Source of the DNA: JAUVXJ01 sp034430275
GTDB lineage: Bacteria > Chloroflexota > Anaerolineae > UBA7937 > B3-Chlor
NCBI GenBank assembly: GCA_034430275.1
Contig: DAOUEW010000165.1
Coordinates: 1-10,041, forward strand
Direction: 5' to 3'
DNA length: 10,041 nucleotides
The position numbers and the translations under genes are program-made. Under the pieces are notes generated by a model that was not told where the DNA came from, searched no databases, and saw nothing but the letters and a program-made list of their open reading frames with translations. Each line of letters begins with the position of its first letter. The stretch's first letter is position 1. Below are positions 1 to 5,480 of this stretch, in pieces.

Positions 1-408
1 GGCCGGCACGAAGAGGATCATCCGGCCACCGGTCTTCAGCACCCTCCACATGTCCTGCAGCCCTCTTGCCTCTTGCGGAAGATGCTCGAGCAGATCGAGA
101 GCTGTGACCAGATCGAAACTCCTATCGGCGAAGGGCAACGAAGCTCCATCCGCCAGGCACAGTCGTGACCTATCTTGTGCCTGGCAGTACCGTATAGCCT
201 TGGCAGAGACGTCGATCCCGGTCACCTGCCCGTACCGCTCCAGGAAGCCCATGGTGGCCCCGGTGCCGCAGCCTATGTCTAGGATCTGGGGGCTGTCCAG
301 TTCACCCAAGGATTCGTCCAGGAGTCGGGAGAGGATTCTCCTCCGTCCCACGAAGAACCAGTGGGATTCCTCGACCTCGTGCACCACATCGTAAGCGGTG
401 GGGTCCAT
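1..408 (-). CDS. Class I SAM-dependent methyltransferase, 3' end beyond window
   Basis: This reading frame starts at ATG 406-408 and stays open for 136 codons to the window edge, so the C-terminus is missing. It shows a Rossmann-type methyltransferase core. Near the N-terminus is an E-x-x-H-W-F-F-x-G-R-R segment (residues 13-23), typical of methyltransferases in polysaccharide clusters. SAM-binding motif I, DIGCGTG, is at 44-50, followed by the acidic residue of the next strand (GID, about 64-66). A P-F-A-D-x-S-F-D segment and D-L-L-E-H-L at about 105-110 match motifs II/III, and a V-L-K-x-G-G segment at about 123-128 is the usual post-core motif. The start lies 2 bases after the stop of the hexapeptide acyltransferase, which suggests translational coupling, since no strong Shine-Dalgarno is visible. 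By context it probably methylates a sugar or glycan intermediate. The substrate cannot be read from sequence. Confidence 0.88.
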   Translation of the reverse strand, partial: MDPTAYDVVHEVEESHWFFVGRRRILSRLLDESLGELDSPQILDIGCGTGATMGFLERYGQVTGIDVSAKAIRYCQAQDRSRLCLADGASLPFADRSFDLVTALDLLEHLPQEARGLQDMWRVLKTGGRMILFVPA

Positions 409-410
409 GG

Positions 411-995
411 TCAGTCTGGTTGCAGGACTCGGATAGTCTGCGCGGGGACACCACCCACCACGTGGTAGGCAGGCACGTCTTCCCTGACCACCGCACCCGC
501 AGCCACGAACGCACACTCTCCTACAGTGACGCCAGGCAGAATGGTCACATTCGTACCCACGAAACACCCTCTCTTCAAGACAACCCTCTTGGAGCAGGCG
601 GGGAAATGTCTCTGTAGAGGATGGTCCTCGAAACCAACATTCACATGGGTGAGGATGGTCACTCTCTCGGCCAGGGTCACGCTCTCCTCCAAAACGATCC
701 CGTCGGCCAGATCAAGCAGCGCTTCGTCGCCGATGAAACAGTTGTCCCCCACCTTGAGAGCAGCGAAGCCCTTGCGATAGACGTTGAAGAACTTGACGTC
801 GTGGACGATAGCGTTCTTTCCGATCTGCGCCCCCACCATACGCAGGAAAGCGGTTCTCAAGGGGGGCACGACCATCAAACGGAACAACACCAGCAGGGCG
901 GTGCCCGTCGCGAACCTGACCGCTTTTCTGAGTCCGATCTCTCGCAGAGCCTTCAACGTGCTAGCTCGTCTCTCACTACCTTCCTGAACCGCCAC
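411..995 (-). CDS. Hexapeptide-repeat (left-handed beta-helix) O-acyltransferase, WbbJ/Maa-like
   Basis: This 194-residue protein has irregular [LIV]-G-x-x-x-x turns from about residue 55 to 190, characteristic of left-handed beta-helix acyltransferases. Examples are I-G-K-N-A-I (58-63), V-G-D-N-C-F-I-G (82-89), V-G-T-N-V-T-I-L-P-G-V-T-V-G (146-159), and the classic ending A-G-A-V-V-R-E-D-V-P followed by V-G-G-V-P-A (about 166-185). H117 in the I-L-T-H segment is the candidate catalytic histidine. A hydrophobic, Arg-bounded stretch at about 29-50 may attach it to the membrane, as in sugar acetyltransferases of this type. The probable reaction is transfer of an acetyl group from acetyl-CoA to a sugar hydroxyl. 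The listed GTG start overlaps the upstream GT2 gene by 43 bases. An in-frame TTG at 954-956, sharing bases with the GT2 stop codon, is an alternative start that would remove 13 residues. Family assignment is firm, substrate unknown. Confidence 0.9.
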   Translation of the reverse strand: MAVQEGSERRASTLKALREIGLRKAVRFATGTALLVLFRLMVVPPLRTAFLRMVGAQIGKNAIVHDVKFFNVYRKGFAALKVGDNCFIGDEALLDLADGIVLEESVTLAERVTILTHVNVGFEDHPLQRHFPACSKRVVLKRGCFVGTNVTILPGVTVGECAFVAAGAVVREDVPAYHVVGGVPAQTIRVLQPD

Positions 996-1687
996 AGTTT
1001 CCGGAAGTAGTCAACCGTATCAGACAGAGGGCTGACCGTCGACTTCTTGTCAAAGCGGCGCAGAAACAAACAGGGGATCTCCACGATCTGGTACTGCTTG
1101 TAGTGCGAGCGAACCATGACCTCCGTGTCCCAGAACCACCGTTGATCCTGTATCTCGTCCAGTACCGGCAGAATCCGCTCGCGCTTGAAGAACTTGTACC
1201 CGGTCTCCGTGTCGTTCAGACCCACACCCAGCAACGTCCTCACCAGCCAGACGTATCCCGCGCTCATCACATAACGATCCAGAGACCGCAGGTTGAGCTT
1301 GTACACGCGTCGCCCGATGGCCACGTCGGCCCCGTTCTGCACCGCATTCACGCAGGAGGGGATGTAGCGAGCGTGGACCTCCAGATCGATGTCTATGAAG
1401 CCTGCTACGTCGCCCGTCCCCACCCTTATGCCATCGGCAACCGTGCCACCCCTGCCCACGTTCTTTTCGTGGAAGATCCTGGACATCCGCTTATGCGGAT
1501 ACTGCCCTATGACTTGGTCGATCAAGTGCCTCGTTTGGTCGCGGCTGCAATCGTCGACGAAGATGATCTCGTAGGAGTACCGCGTGCCATCCAAGACCTC
1601 GACGATTTGGGCCACGCTGCCCTCGAGCACCACTTCCTCATTGTAGCACGGGAGCACCAGGCTCAGGTCCAACGGCTTTCCACTCAT
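953..1687 (-). CDS. GT2 family glycosyltransferase (dolichyl/polyprenyl-phosphate sugar transferase type)
   Basis: This 244-residue protein is a GT-A fold, family 2 glycosyltransferase. Visible motifs are V-L-P-C-Y-N-E-E (11-18), V-D-D-C-S-R-D-Q-T (44-52), N-V-G-R-G-G (76-81), the metal-binding D-I-D at 99-101, G-R-R (125-127), D-T-E-T-G-Y-K-F-F (159-167) and W-D-T-E-V (about 188-192). The order and the T-G-Y-K segment match transferases that attach hexose to a polyprenyl phosphate (DPM1/ALG5-like). There is no C-terminal membrane pair, so it would act as a soluble or peripheral enzyme at the inner face of the membrane. ATG 1685-1687 is the start; it lies one base beyond a TAA (1689-1691) that closes a doubtful upstream ORF. 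The end overlaps the hexapeptide acyltransferase, and a methyltransferase follows. A direct glycan-extending GT2 role is also possible. Confidence 0.9.
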   Translation of the reverse strand: MSGKPLDLSLVLPCYNEEVVLEGSVAQIVEVLDGTRYSYEIIFVDDCSRDQTRHLIDQVIGQYPHKRMSRIFHEKNVGRGGTVADGIRVGTGDVAGFIDIDLEVHARYIPSCVNAVQNGADVAIGRRVYKLNLRSLDRYVMSAGYVWLVRTLLGVGLNDTETGYKFFKRERILPVLDEIQDQRWFWDTEVMVRSHYKQYQIVEIPCLFLRRFDKKSTVSPLSDTVDYFRKLWRFRKVVRDELAR

Positions 1688-1688
1688 C

Positions 1689-1970
1689 TTATGCTACCCG
1701 TTGAGTCGCCAACAGTGCACTCGGATACCAGGCTATCGCCCCCCAGCCGGTCATGGCCAAGAAAAGCGCGGGTGGTCCATGTTTCCTTCGGCTCGGCGCA
1801 CAATCTAGCCCAGATTCTGGTTCTGTCCGTCCTTCTACGCACAGGCTCATGTCAGCACACATCAGACACACCACCAGCGGGTTCAGCCCAGATTCTCCAC
1901 CTCGTGCGACAGCGACGTACACTGTCTCCCACGTCTCAAGAGGAGGCGATTCCACCACCATTGATGCCAC
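1689..1970 (-). other. Doubtful 93-codon ORF upstream of the GT2 gene
   Basis: An open frame runs from GTG 1970 (or ATG 1961) to TAA 1689-1691, ending one base before the ATG of the GT2 gene. That spacing resembles coupled operon genes. Against it being a gene: I recognise no family, the product is low in structured motif content, and a hand count puts third-position GC at roughly 55 percent, which shows no coding enrichment. There is no Shine-Dalgarno at either start. The TATAAT at 1973-1978 would place a transcript start near 1965, making ATG 1961 nearly leaderless. The last 25 or so residues are hydrophobic with two tryptophans. It may be chance, a decayed gene or a leader. Confidence 0.2.
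1807..1896. repeat. 12-base direct repeat pair in the intergenic interval
   Basis: The sequence agcccagattct occurs twice on the plus strand, at 1807-1818 and 1885-1896, with starts 78 bases apart. Flanking bases do not match. It could be a pair of protein-binding sites, a trace of a small duplication, or chance. Confidence 0.4.
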
Positions 1971-1972
1971 AG

Positions 1973-2001
1973 ATTATAGACCAAGTCGGGCACAGAATAA
2001 A
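1973..2001 (-). promoter_or_regulatory. Possible promoter for the GT2-acyltransferase-methyltransferase unit
   Basis: On the minus strand a perfect TATAAT occupies 1973-1978. At 17-base spacing the -35 position (1996-2001) reads TTTATT, a poor match to TTGACA, and there is no extended -10 TG. A perfect -10 in GC-rich DNA, placed in the only large gap before a new run of genes, makes a promoter reasonable. The weak -35 means it would need an activator or may not be real. Confidence 0.3.
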
Positions 2002-2058
2002 GAGGCTTGAGGGCACAGCGGGGCCTGTGTACGCACGGGAGCTGATTACGGCCTGCTG

Positions 2059-2085
2059 AGAGGCACCGCGTACGCGGGCTCCTCT
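2059..2085 (-). terminator. Hairpin after the UPF0104-type gene, possible terminator
   Basis: Just beyond the stop codon at 2095-2097 the minus strand carries the perfect 12-base palindrome ccgcgtacgcgg (2066-2077), flanked by a 5-base pair stem AGAGG/CCTCT (2081-2085 with 2059-2063). A small internal loop separates the two stems. No run of T follows, so it is not a canonical intrinsic terminator. It could act with Rho, stabilise the 3' end, or be a dyad operator. Confidence 0.3.
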
Positions 2086-2094
2086 GCTCCTATC

Positions 2095-3120
2095 TCAAGC
2101 CGACCCGTCCCGTGTGAACATCACCGCAAGATGAGCGCTCAGCGCCAGCACCGCGTTGAAGACCAGCCCATACAACCGCAGGCCCAGCAAGAAAGGAATG
2201 ATCGTGGAGGTCTGGACGCCGCCCAGAGCGAGGACACCGTACCAACCCACCTCCAGCACGCCCAGCCTACCAGGGGCCACGGCGAAGAGCAGCGTGAAGC
2301 GGACAAGTCCCACAGCGAGAAAGACCAGCCAGAAAGGTATCGACAAGCCCAGGGCCCAGGCGATGAAGTAGGCACGTGTGGCCATGGCCAGATATCTGCC
2401 CAGCGTCAGCACGTTCGCCGCGGTGATGCACCCGCGGCCAACACGTTCGAAACCGGCTCTGGCACCCTCGACAGTGCTCCCCAACCTGGTAAGCACTCCA
2501 GCAAGTACGGGCAGCGATCGCGCCGCCCCTTCCAGCGCCCGCGCGGCCAGGCCCATCACGCCCGACAGCAGGTGGTGATTCTTTGCGCTGACCGCCCAAT
2601 AGCCGCCCACCAGCAGAAGAACCAGCACCATCAGCACCTCTGGAGAGATGAATCCCCCCAGATACAGGAGCCCAGGACCAAGAAACAAGAGTGAGAGAGC
2701 AAGGTCAAACAACCTGTCCAGCAAGACTGAGTAGAACGCGCGTCCCACGCTGGTGTCGCTCGAGGCCTTGAGAGCCAACGGCCTTACGCCGTAGTCGCCT
2801 ACGTACTGGGAGACAAACGTACTGGAGATCTTGCCCATCATCACGTAGTAGAAGTACTGCAACCTCGAACGCGTCGAGTGCCCCTCCAGCGAATCCACAA
2901 TGAGTCCCCATCTGGCCGAAGTCACGAAGGCCGCCAATCCGGCAGCCACGAAGGCACAGCCGAGGTACAGCAGGTTGACCCGCGCAAGCTGACGCAGAGC
3001 CTCGACCCCCCCGTAGTAGAGGATGGCCCCGAAGACCAGGACCCCCAGAACGGACAGGACCATACGATAGGTCTTGCCACCCAGCCTGCCCAGTGGTGCC
3101 CGTTTCTCTACTTCTTCCAC
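2095..3120 (-). CDS. UPF0104/LPG_synthase_TM family membrane protein (flippase-like)
   Basis: This 341-residue polytopic membrane protein belongs to the family related to the N-terminal flippase domain of MprF. Hydrophobic segments lie at about 20-38, 49-66, 128-157, 161-177, 245-258, 262-282 and 293-330, giving roughly seven to eight passes. Family signatures are D-Y-G-V-R-P (109-114), L-L-D-R-L-F-D-L (133-140) and P-G-R-L-G-V-L-E (283-290), the usual P-G-x-x-G-x-x-E motif. The N-terminal 18 residues are charged and probably cytoplasmic. GTG 3118-3120 is the start, with AGGA about 9 bases upstream inside the GT4 gene; the two genes overlap by 13 bases. Members near glycosyltransferases are suspected of moving lipid-linked substrates or lipids across the membrane, but most are uncharacterised. 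Assignment to the family is good; the transport role is inference. Confidence 0.87.
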   Translation of the reverse strand: MEEVEKRAPLGRLGGKTYRMVLSVLGVLVFGAILYYGGVEALRQLARVNLLYLGCAFVAAGLAAFVTSARWGLIVDSLEGHSTRSRLQYFYYVMMGKISSTFVSQYVGDYGVRPLALKASSDTSVGRAFYSVLLDRLFDLALSLLFLGPGLLYLGGFISPEVLMVLVLLLVGGYWAVSAKNHHLLSGVMGLAARALEGAARSLPVLAGVLTRLGSTVEGARAGFERVGRGCITAANVLTLGRYLAMATRAYFIAWALGLSIPFWLVFLAVGLVRFTLLFAVAPGRLGVLEVGWYGVLALGGVQTSTIIPFLLGLRLYGLVFNAVLALSAHLAVMFTRDGSA

Positions 3121-4211
3121 CCTAGCACGTCCTCGTATACGCCCATCACTTGGGGCGCAACCCGGTTCACGTCATAGGACTCAACACTGCGACGGGCCTG
3201 GCCCCGGATCCTGGACAGGAGATCCCTGTTGTCAATCAGTTCCACGATCTTCCTCGCGTATGCCCCCGGATCGTCGTGCCCGTCCTTGCCCACCAAGAGA
3301 CCGTTCTCGTAGTCTCGCACCAGTTCGGGGATGCCGCCGCGCGGAGAGGTGACCAAGGCACATCCTGCGGCCAGGCACTCCAGTATCGTGGGCGGGATAT
3401 CTATCATGCCCTTGGTGGTCTGAACGGCGTACACGAACACGTCCAAAGAGTTGAAGAACCTCGGCACGTCGACTTGCCCCACCAACTGCACGTGGTCTGA
3501 CACCCCACAGTCCTCGATCAGTTCCTTGATCTCCCCCAGCCTGTGTTGTAGCTTGGGCCGATACTGTATCTGTGGGTGTTCGATGGCCAACACGAGGCGT
3601 GTGTTGGCGTGTTTCTCCAACACGAGCGGCAGCGCCCTGATCAGAAACTCGAAGCCCCTCCTGGGTGCAGGCGAGCCCATGCTCCCCACTGTGAACTGCC
3701 CCTGCTGCCCATAGTCGTACCGGTCCTCCGTCTGGAACTCCGCCAGATCGACGAAGTGCGGCACGAACACGGCGCCCTCGCCGAGTTGGGACTGTATGCC
3801 CCTGCTGGCACAGATCAGCCTGGAGAACCGTAGCAGTCGCAAGGCGCGGCCGGCAGGTGACACGACGCCATAGACGACTGGCGTTCTGGCCACGATGCCC
3901 GCCATCCTGGCTAGCACGGCGAAGAGGTGATAGCTGGCCATGCTGTGAATGACATCGAACTGCCCGTTCCTGGCGAAGTAGGCCAGCGAACGCAACGGGA
4001 ACTCCACGAAGTAGCTTCCTAGAGTCTCCCTCCGCTCCAAAGACACGGCTTCATACGTCACCCCGTCCAGCATGGTCACCCAGGTCTCTCTGCCCTTGGT
4101 GACGACCGTTACCTCGTGGCCTTCGGCCAAGAACCGCTTGGCCAGACCAAGCACGTACCTGTGGCTGCCGCTGATGAACCCCAGCTGATTGCCGTAGTAG
4201 CAGATCTTCAT
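3108..4211 (-). CDS. GT4 family glycosyltransferase (GT-B fold)
   Basis: This 367-residue protein (from ATG 4211) is a family 4 retaining glycosyltransferase. The N-terminal domain opens with M-K-I-C-Y-Y-G and a G-S-H-R-Y-V loop (15-20), which replaces the usual G-G-x-E loop. F-D-V-I-H-S-M at about 84-90 is the typical end of an early Rossmann strand. The nucleotide-sugar domain has V-G-S-M-G-S-P-x-P-R-R-G-F at about 175-187, L-V-G-Q near 243, and P-P-T-I-L-E-C-L-A-A-G (about 273-283) followed by G-G-I-P-E-L (292-297). The second glutamate of the E-x7-E motif is present (about 278), but the first position is isoleucine with aspartate next to it. An ATG 27 bases upstream (4238) would add nine unconserved residues; I prefer 4211 because the protein then begins directly with the first beta strand. 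It overlaps the UPF0104-type gene by 13 bases. Confidence 0.9.
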   Translation of the reverse strand: MKICYYGNQLGFISGSHRYVLGLAKRFLAEGHEVTVVTKGRETWVTMLDGVTYEAVSLERRETLGSYFVEFPLRSLAYFARNGQFDVIHSMASYHLFAVLARMAGIVARTPVVYGVVSPAGRALRLLRFSRLICASRGIQSQLGEGAVFVPHFVDLAEFQTEDRYDYGQQGQFTVGSMGSPAPRRGFEFLIRALPLVLEKHANTRLVLAIEHPQIQYRPKLQHRLGEIKELIEDCGVSDHVQLVGQVDVPRFFNSLDVFVYAVQTTKGMIDIPPTILECLAAGCALVTSPRGGIPELVRDYENGLLVGKDGHDDPGAYARKIVELIDNRDLLSRIRGQARRSVESYDVNRVAPQVMGVYEDVLGWKK

Positions 4212-4379
4212 ATCGTATCGCCGCGTGCTTCCGGACATCGGGGCCCGTAAGCCAGTCCGTCACGCCGCCAGCCCGTCCATGGTCCAGACTGACGGAGTCC
4301 AGGCACCTGCCTCTCTGCCGCGCTCCAGACCCCCCAGCACAGCCAAATCCCGGTCGCGGGACGCCCGCTCCACTCTGCC
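4212..4379. other. Intergenic gap between GNAT and GT4 genes
   Basis: This gap of about 140-170 bases, depending on the GT4 start, is GC-rich. On the minus strand it has a short hairpin with stem TCCCG/CGGGA and a four-base loop soon after the GNAT stop, and no T-run after it. I see no convincing -35/-10 pair. The GT4 and UPF0104-type genes therefore probably depend on transcription from the promoter near 6475, or on a promoter I cannot recognise. Confidence 0.5.
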
Positions 4380-5471
4380 CTACACTACGTCAGTATCCCC
4401 GAAGGTGAGGAACCAGTTCGACCGATCTACACAGACCTCTCCGTCTATCGCCGGGTTGTTCAGTCGGTAGCCGAAGTACCACTGCTTGAAGCCCACCTGC
4501 GCTGGCAAGGGCCGAAAGCCTTGCCGTCTCAAGAGTTGCACATACCGCTCGTCTCCGCTGACCAAGCACGCGGCCACGTCCACCCGCTCACCTCTGAAGA
4601 ACCCTTCTGCCTCATCCAAGAGCACAGCGAGCGCGCCCTCACAGCCCTGCAAAGCCCCTAGATCGACGATCATGCCTCCTCGCAGGCCAAACTGCTCCAT
4701 ACACCGCAGAGTGACATAAGAGACGATGCCACCAGCCTGCTCGGCGACCATCGTTCGATACTGGCGACCCGGATTGTCGCAGTAGCGCCAATTCATGTAG
4801 GTACTGTCCCGGACCACAGCGAGCGGATATCGCGGGGAGAGCTGTCTCCAGAGATCGTCGTTGCTCTGATCGAACCTCTCGAGCCACCGTACCTCGCAAC
4901 GCTCCTCGGGGCGGGTGCGATGGCCTCTGCACGAAAGGTCGAGCAGCAGCCTGGACACAGCGCGGACGGGGGCCAGTGCAGCGCGGCTAGAGATGAATCG
5001 TTCCACAACCGCAGCGACATCGATGGGCTTGACGAAGACAGGCAGTGCACAGAGGTACTTCCAGTCGAACTTGGCGATAGACCCCTTCATCGAGATCTTC
5101 CTGGGGAAGATGTAGGTCAAGGCAGGGCCATCCTGCGCAAGGTCCGCATAGGCTCTCTTCCCCAAGGTGGCGAACACCGACTCTCGCCTGTAGTCGGGAT
5201 GCGTCATGGCATCGATAGACGTGCTCCCTAGCACGGGTTCTCCGCAGTGCTGCATCATGGCAGGCCGAATGGCGTAGTGGCCGACGATGCTCTCCCCCGC
5301 CACCGCCACCCAGATCGTCGCCTCGCCTGCCGGACAATCTCGGAACTCCCAACGCCAGTACTCTTGCGTGTTCCTCTGTTGATCGACAGCCCCGAACACG
5401 TGCCGTCTGAGATGGAGGATCTGATCCTCGTCACCCGGCTGGTACCTGCGGGCGATCCAGGTCCCACCCAT
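4380..5471 (-). CDS. GNAT-fold N-acyltransferase, 363 residues, two-domain type
   Basis: The N-terminal part has the layout of a GNAT acyltransferase. There is a Y-W-R-W-E-F segment (38-43) as in long GNAT proteins of polysaccharide clusters, then a strand I-W-V-A-V-A-G-E-S-I-V-G-H-Y (53-66). A T-H-P-D-Y-R-R segment (90-96) continues with a helix, matching the acetyl-CoA pyrophosphate-binding motif A, although the usual Q/R-x-x-G-x-G/A loop is degenerate (R-R-E-S-V-F-A). A second Y-M-N-W-R-Y near 230 and V-x-L-L-R-R-Q-G-F near 312-320 suggest a duplicated or C-terminal GNAT-like domain. The C-terminus ends W-F-L-T-F-G-D-T-D-V, which I associate with this family. The start ATG 5469-5471 lies 9 bases after the deacetylase stop, so the two genes are probably co-translated. 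Likely role: acylating an amino sugar or similar amine of the polysaccharide. Acyl donor and acceptor are unknown. Confidence 0.8.
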   Translation of the reverse strand: MGGTWIARRYQPGDEDQILHLRRHVFGAVDQQRNTQEYWRWEFRDCPAGEATIWVAVAGESIVGHYAIRPAMMQHCGEPVLGSTSIDAMTHPDYRRESVFATLGKRAYADLAQDGPALTYIFPRKISMKGSIAKFDWKYLCALPVFVKPIDVAAVVERFISSRAALAPVRAVSRLLLDLSCRGHRTRPEERCEVRWLERFDQSNDDLWRQLSPRYPLAVVRDSTYMNWRYCDNPGRQYRTMVAEQAGGIVSYVTLRCMEQFGLRGGMIVDLGALQGCEGALAVLLDEAEGFFRGERVDVAACLVSGDERYVQLLRRQGFRPLPAQVGFKQWYFGYRLNNPAIDGEVCVDRSNWFLTFGDTDVV

Positions 5472-5480
5472 GTGAAGCCG

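Larger units (their letters stand above)
1688..2094. other. Intergenic interval of about 400 bases without a confident gene
   Basis: This is the only long gap in an otherwise packed window. It lies between the stop of the UPF0104-type gene and the start of the downstream GT2 gene. It holds a palindromic hairpin next to the upstream stop (2059-2085), a perfect TATAAT on the minus strand (1973-1978), a 12-base direct repeat (1807-1818 and 1885-1896) and the doubtful 93-codon ORF. The plus strand also stays open through most of it, but that frame is the antisense shadow of the GT2 gene running on. I see no tRNA, transposon end or recognisable protein remnant. Confidence 0.6.

Noticed and set aside
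1103..2059. 318-codon open frame on the plus strand
   Set aside because: Most of it lies antisense to the GT2 gene, which has complete family motifs. The translation is rich in H, Q, P and R with no recognisable domain, and GC-biased codons of the real gene explain the lack of stops.
2131..2694. 187-codon plus-strand frame rich in Q, H, R and E
   Set aside because: Antisense to the UPF0104-type membrane protein; hydrophobic codons read backwards give this Q/H/E-rich composition.
4260..4280. Six-codon mini-ORF (ATG to TGA) on the minus strand before the GT4 gene
   Set aside because: Too short to distinguish from chance, with no Shine-Dalgarno and no sign of attenuation structure around it.
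4340..4360. TCCCG/CGGGA hairpin after the GNAT gene as a terminator
   Set aside because: Only five base pairs and no T-run. Simple stems of this size are expected by chance in GC-rich DNA.
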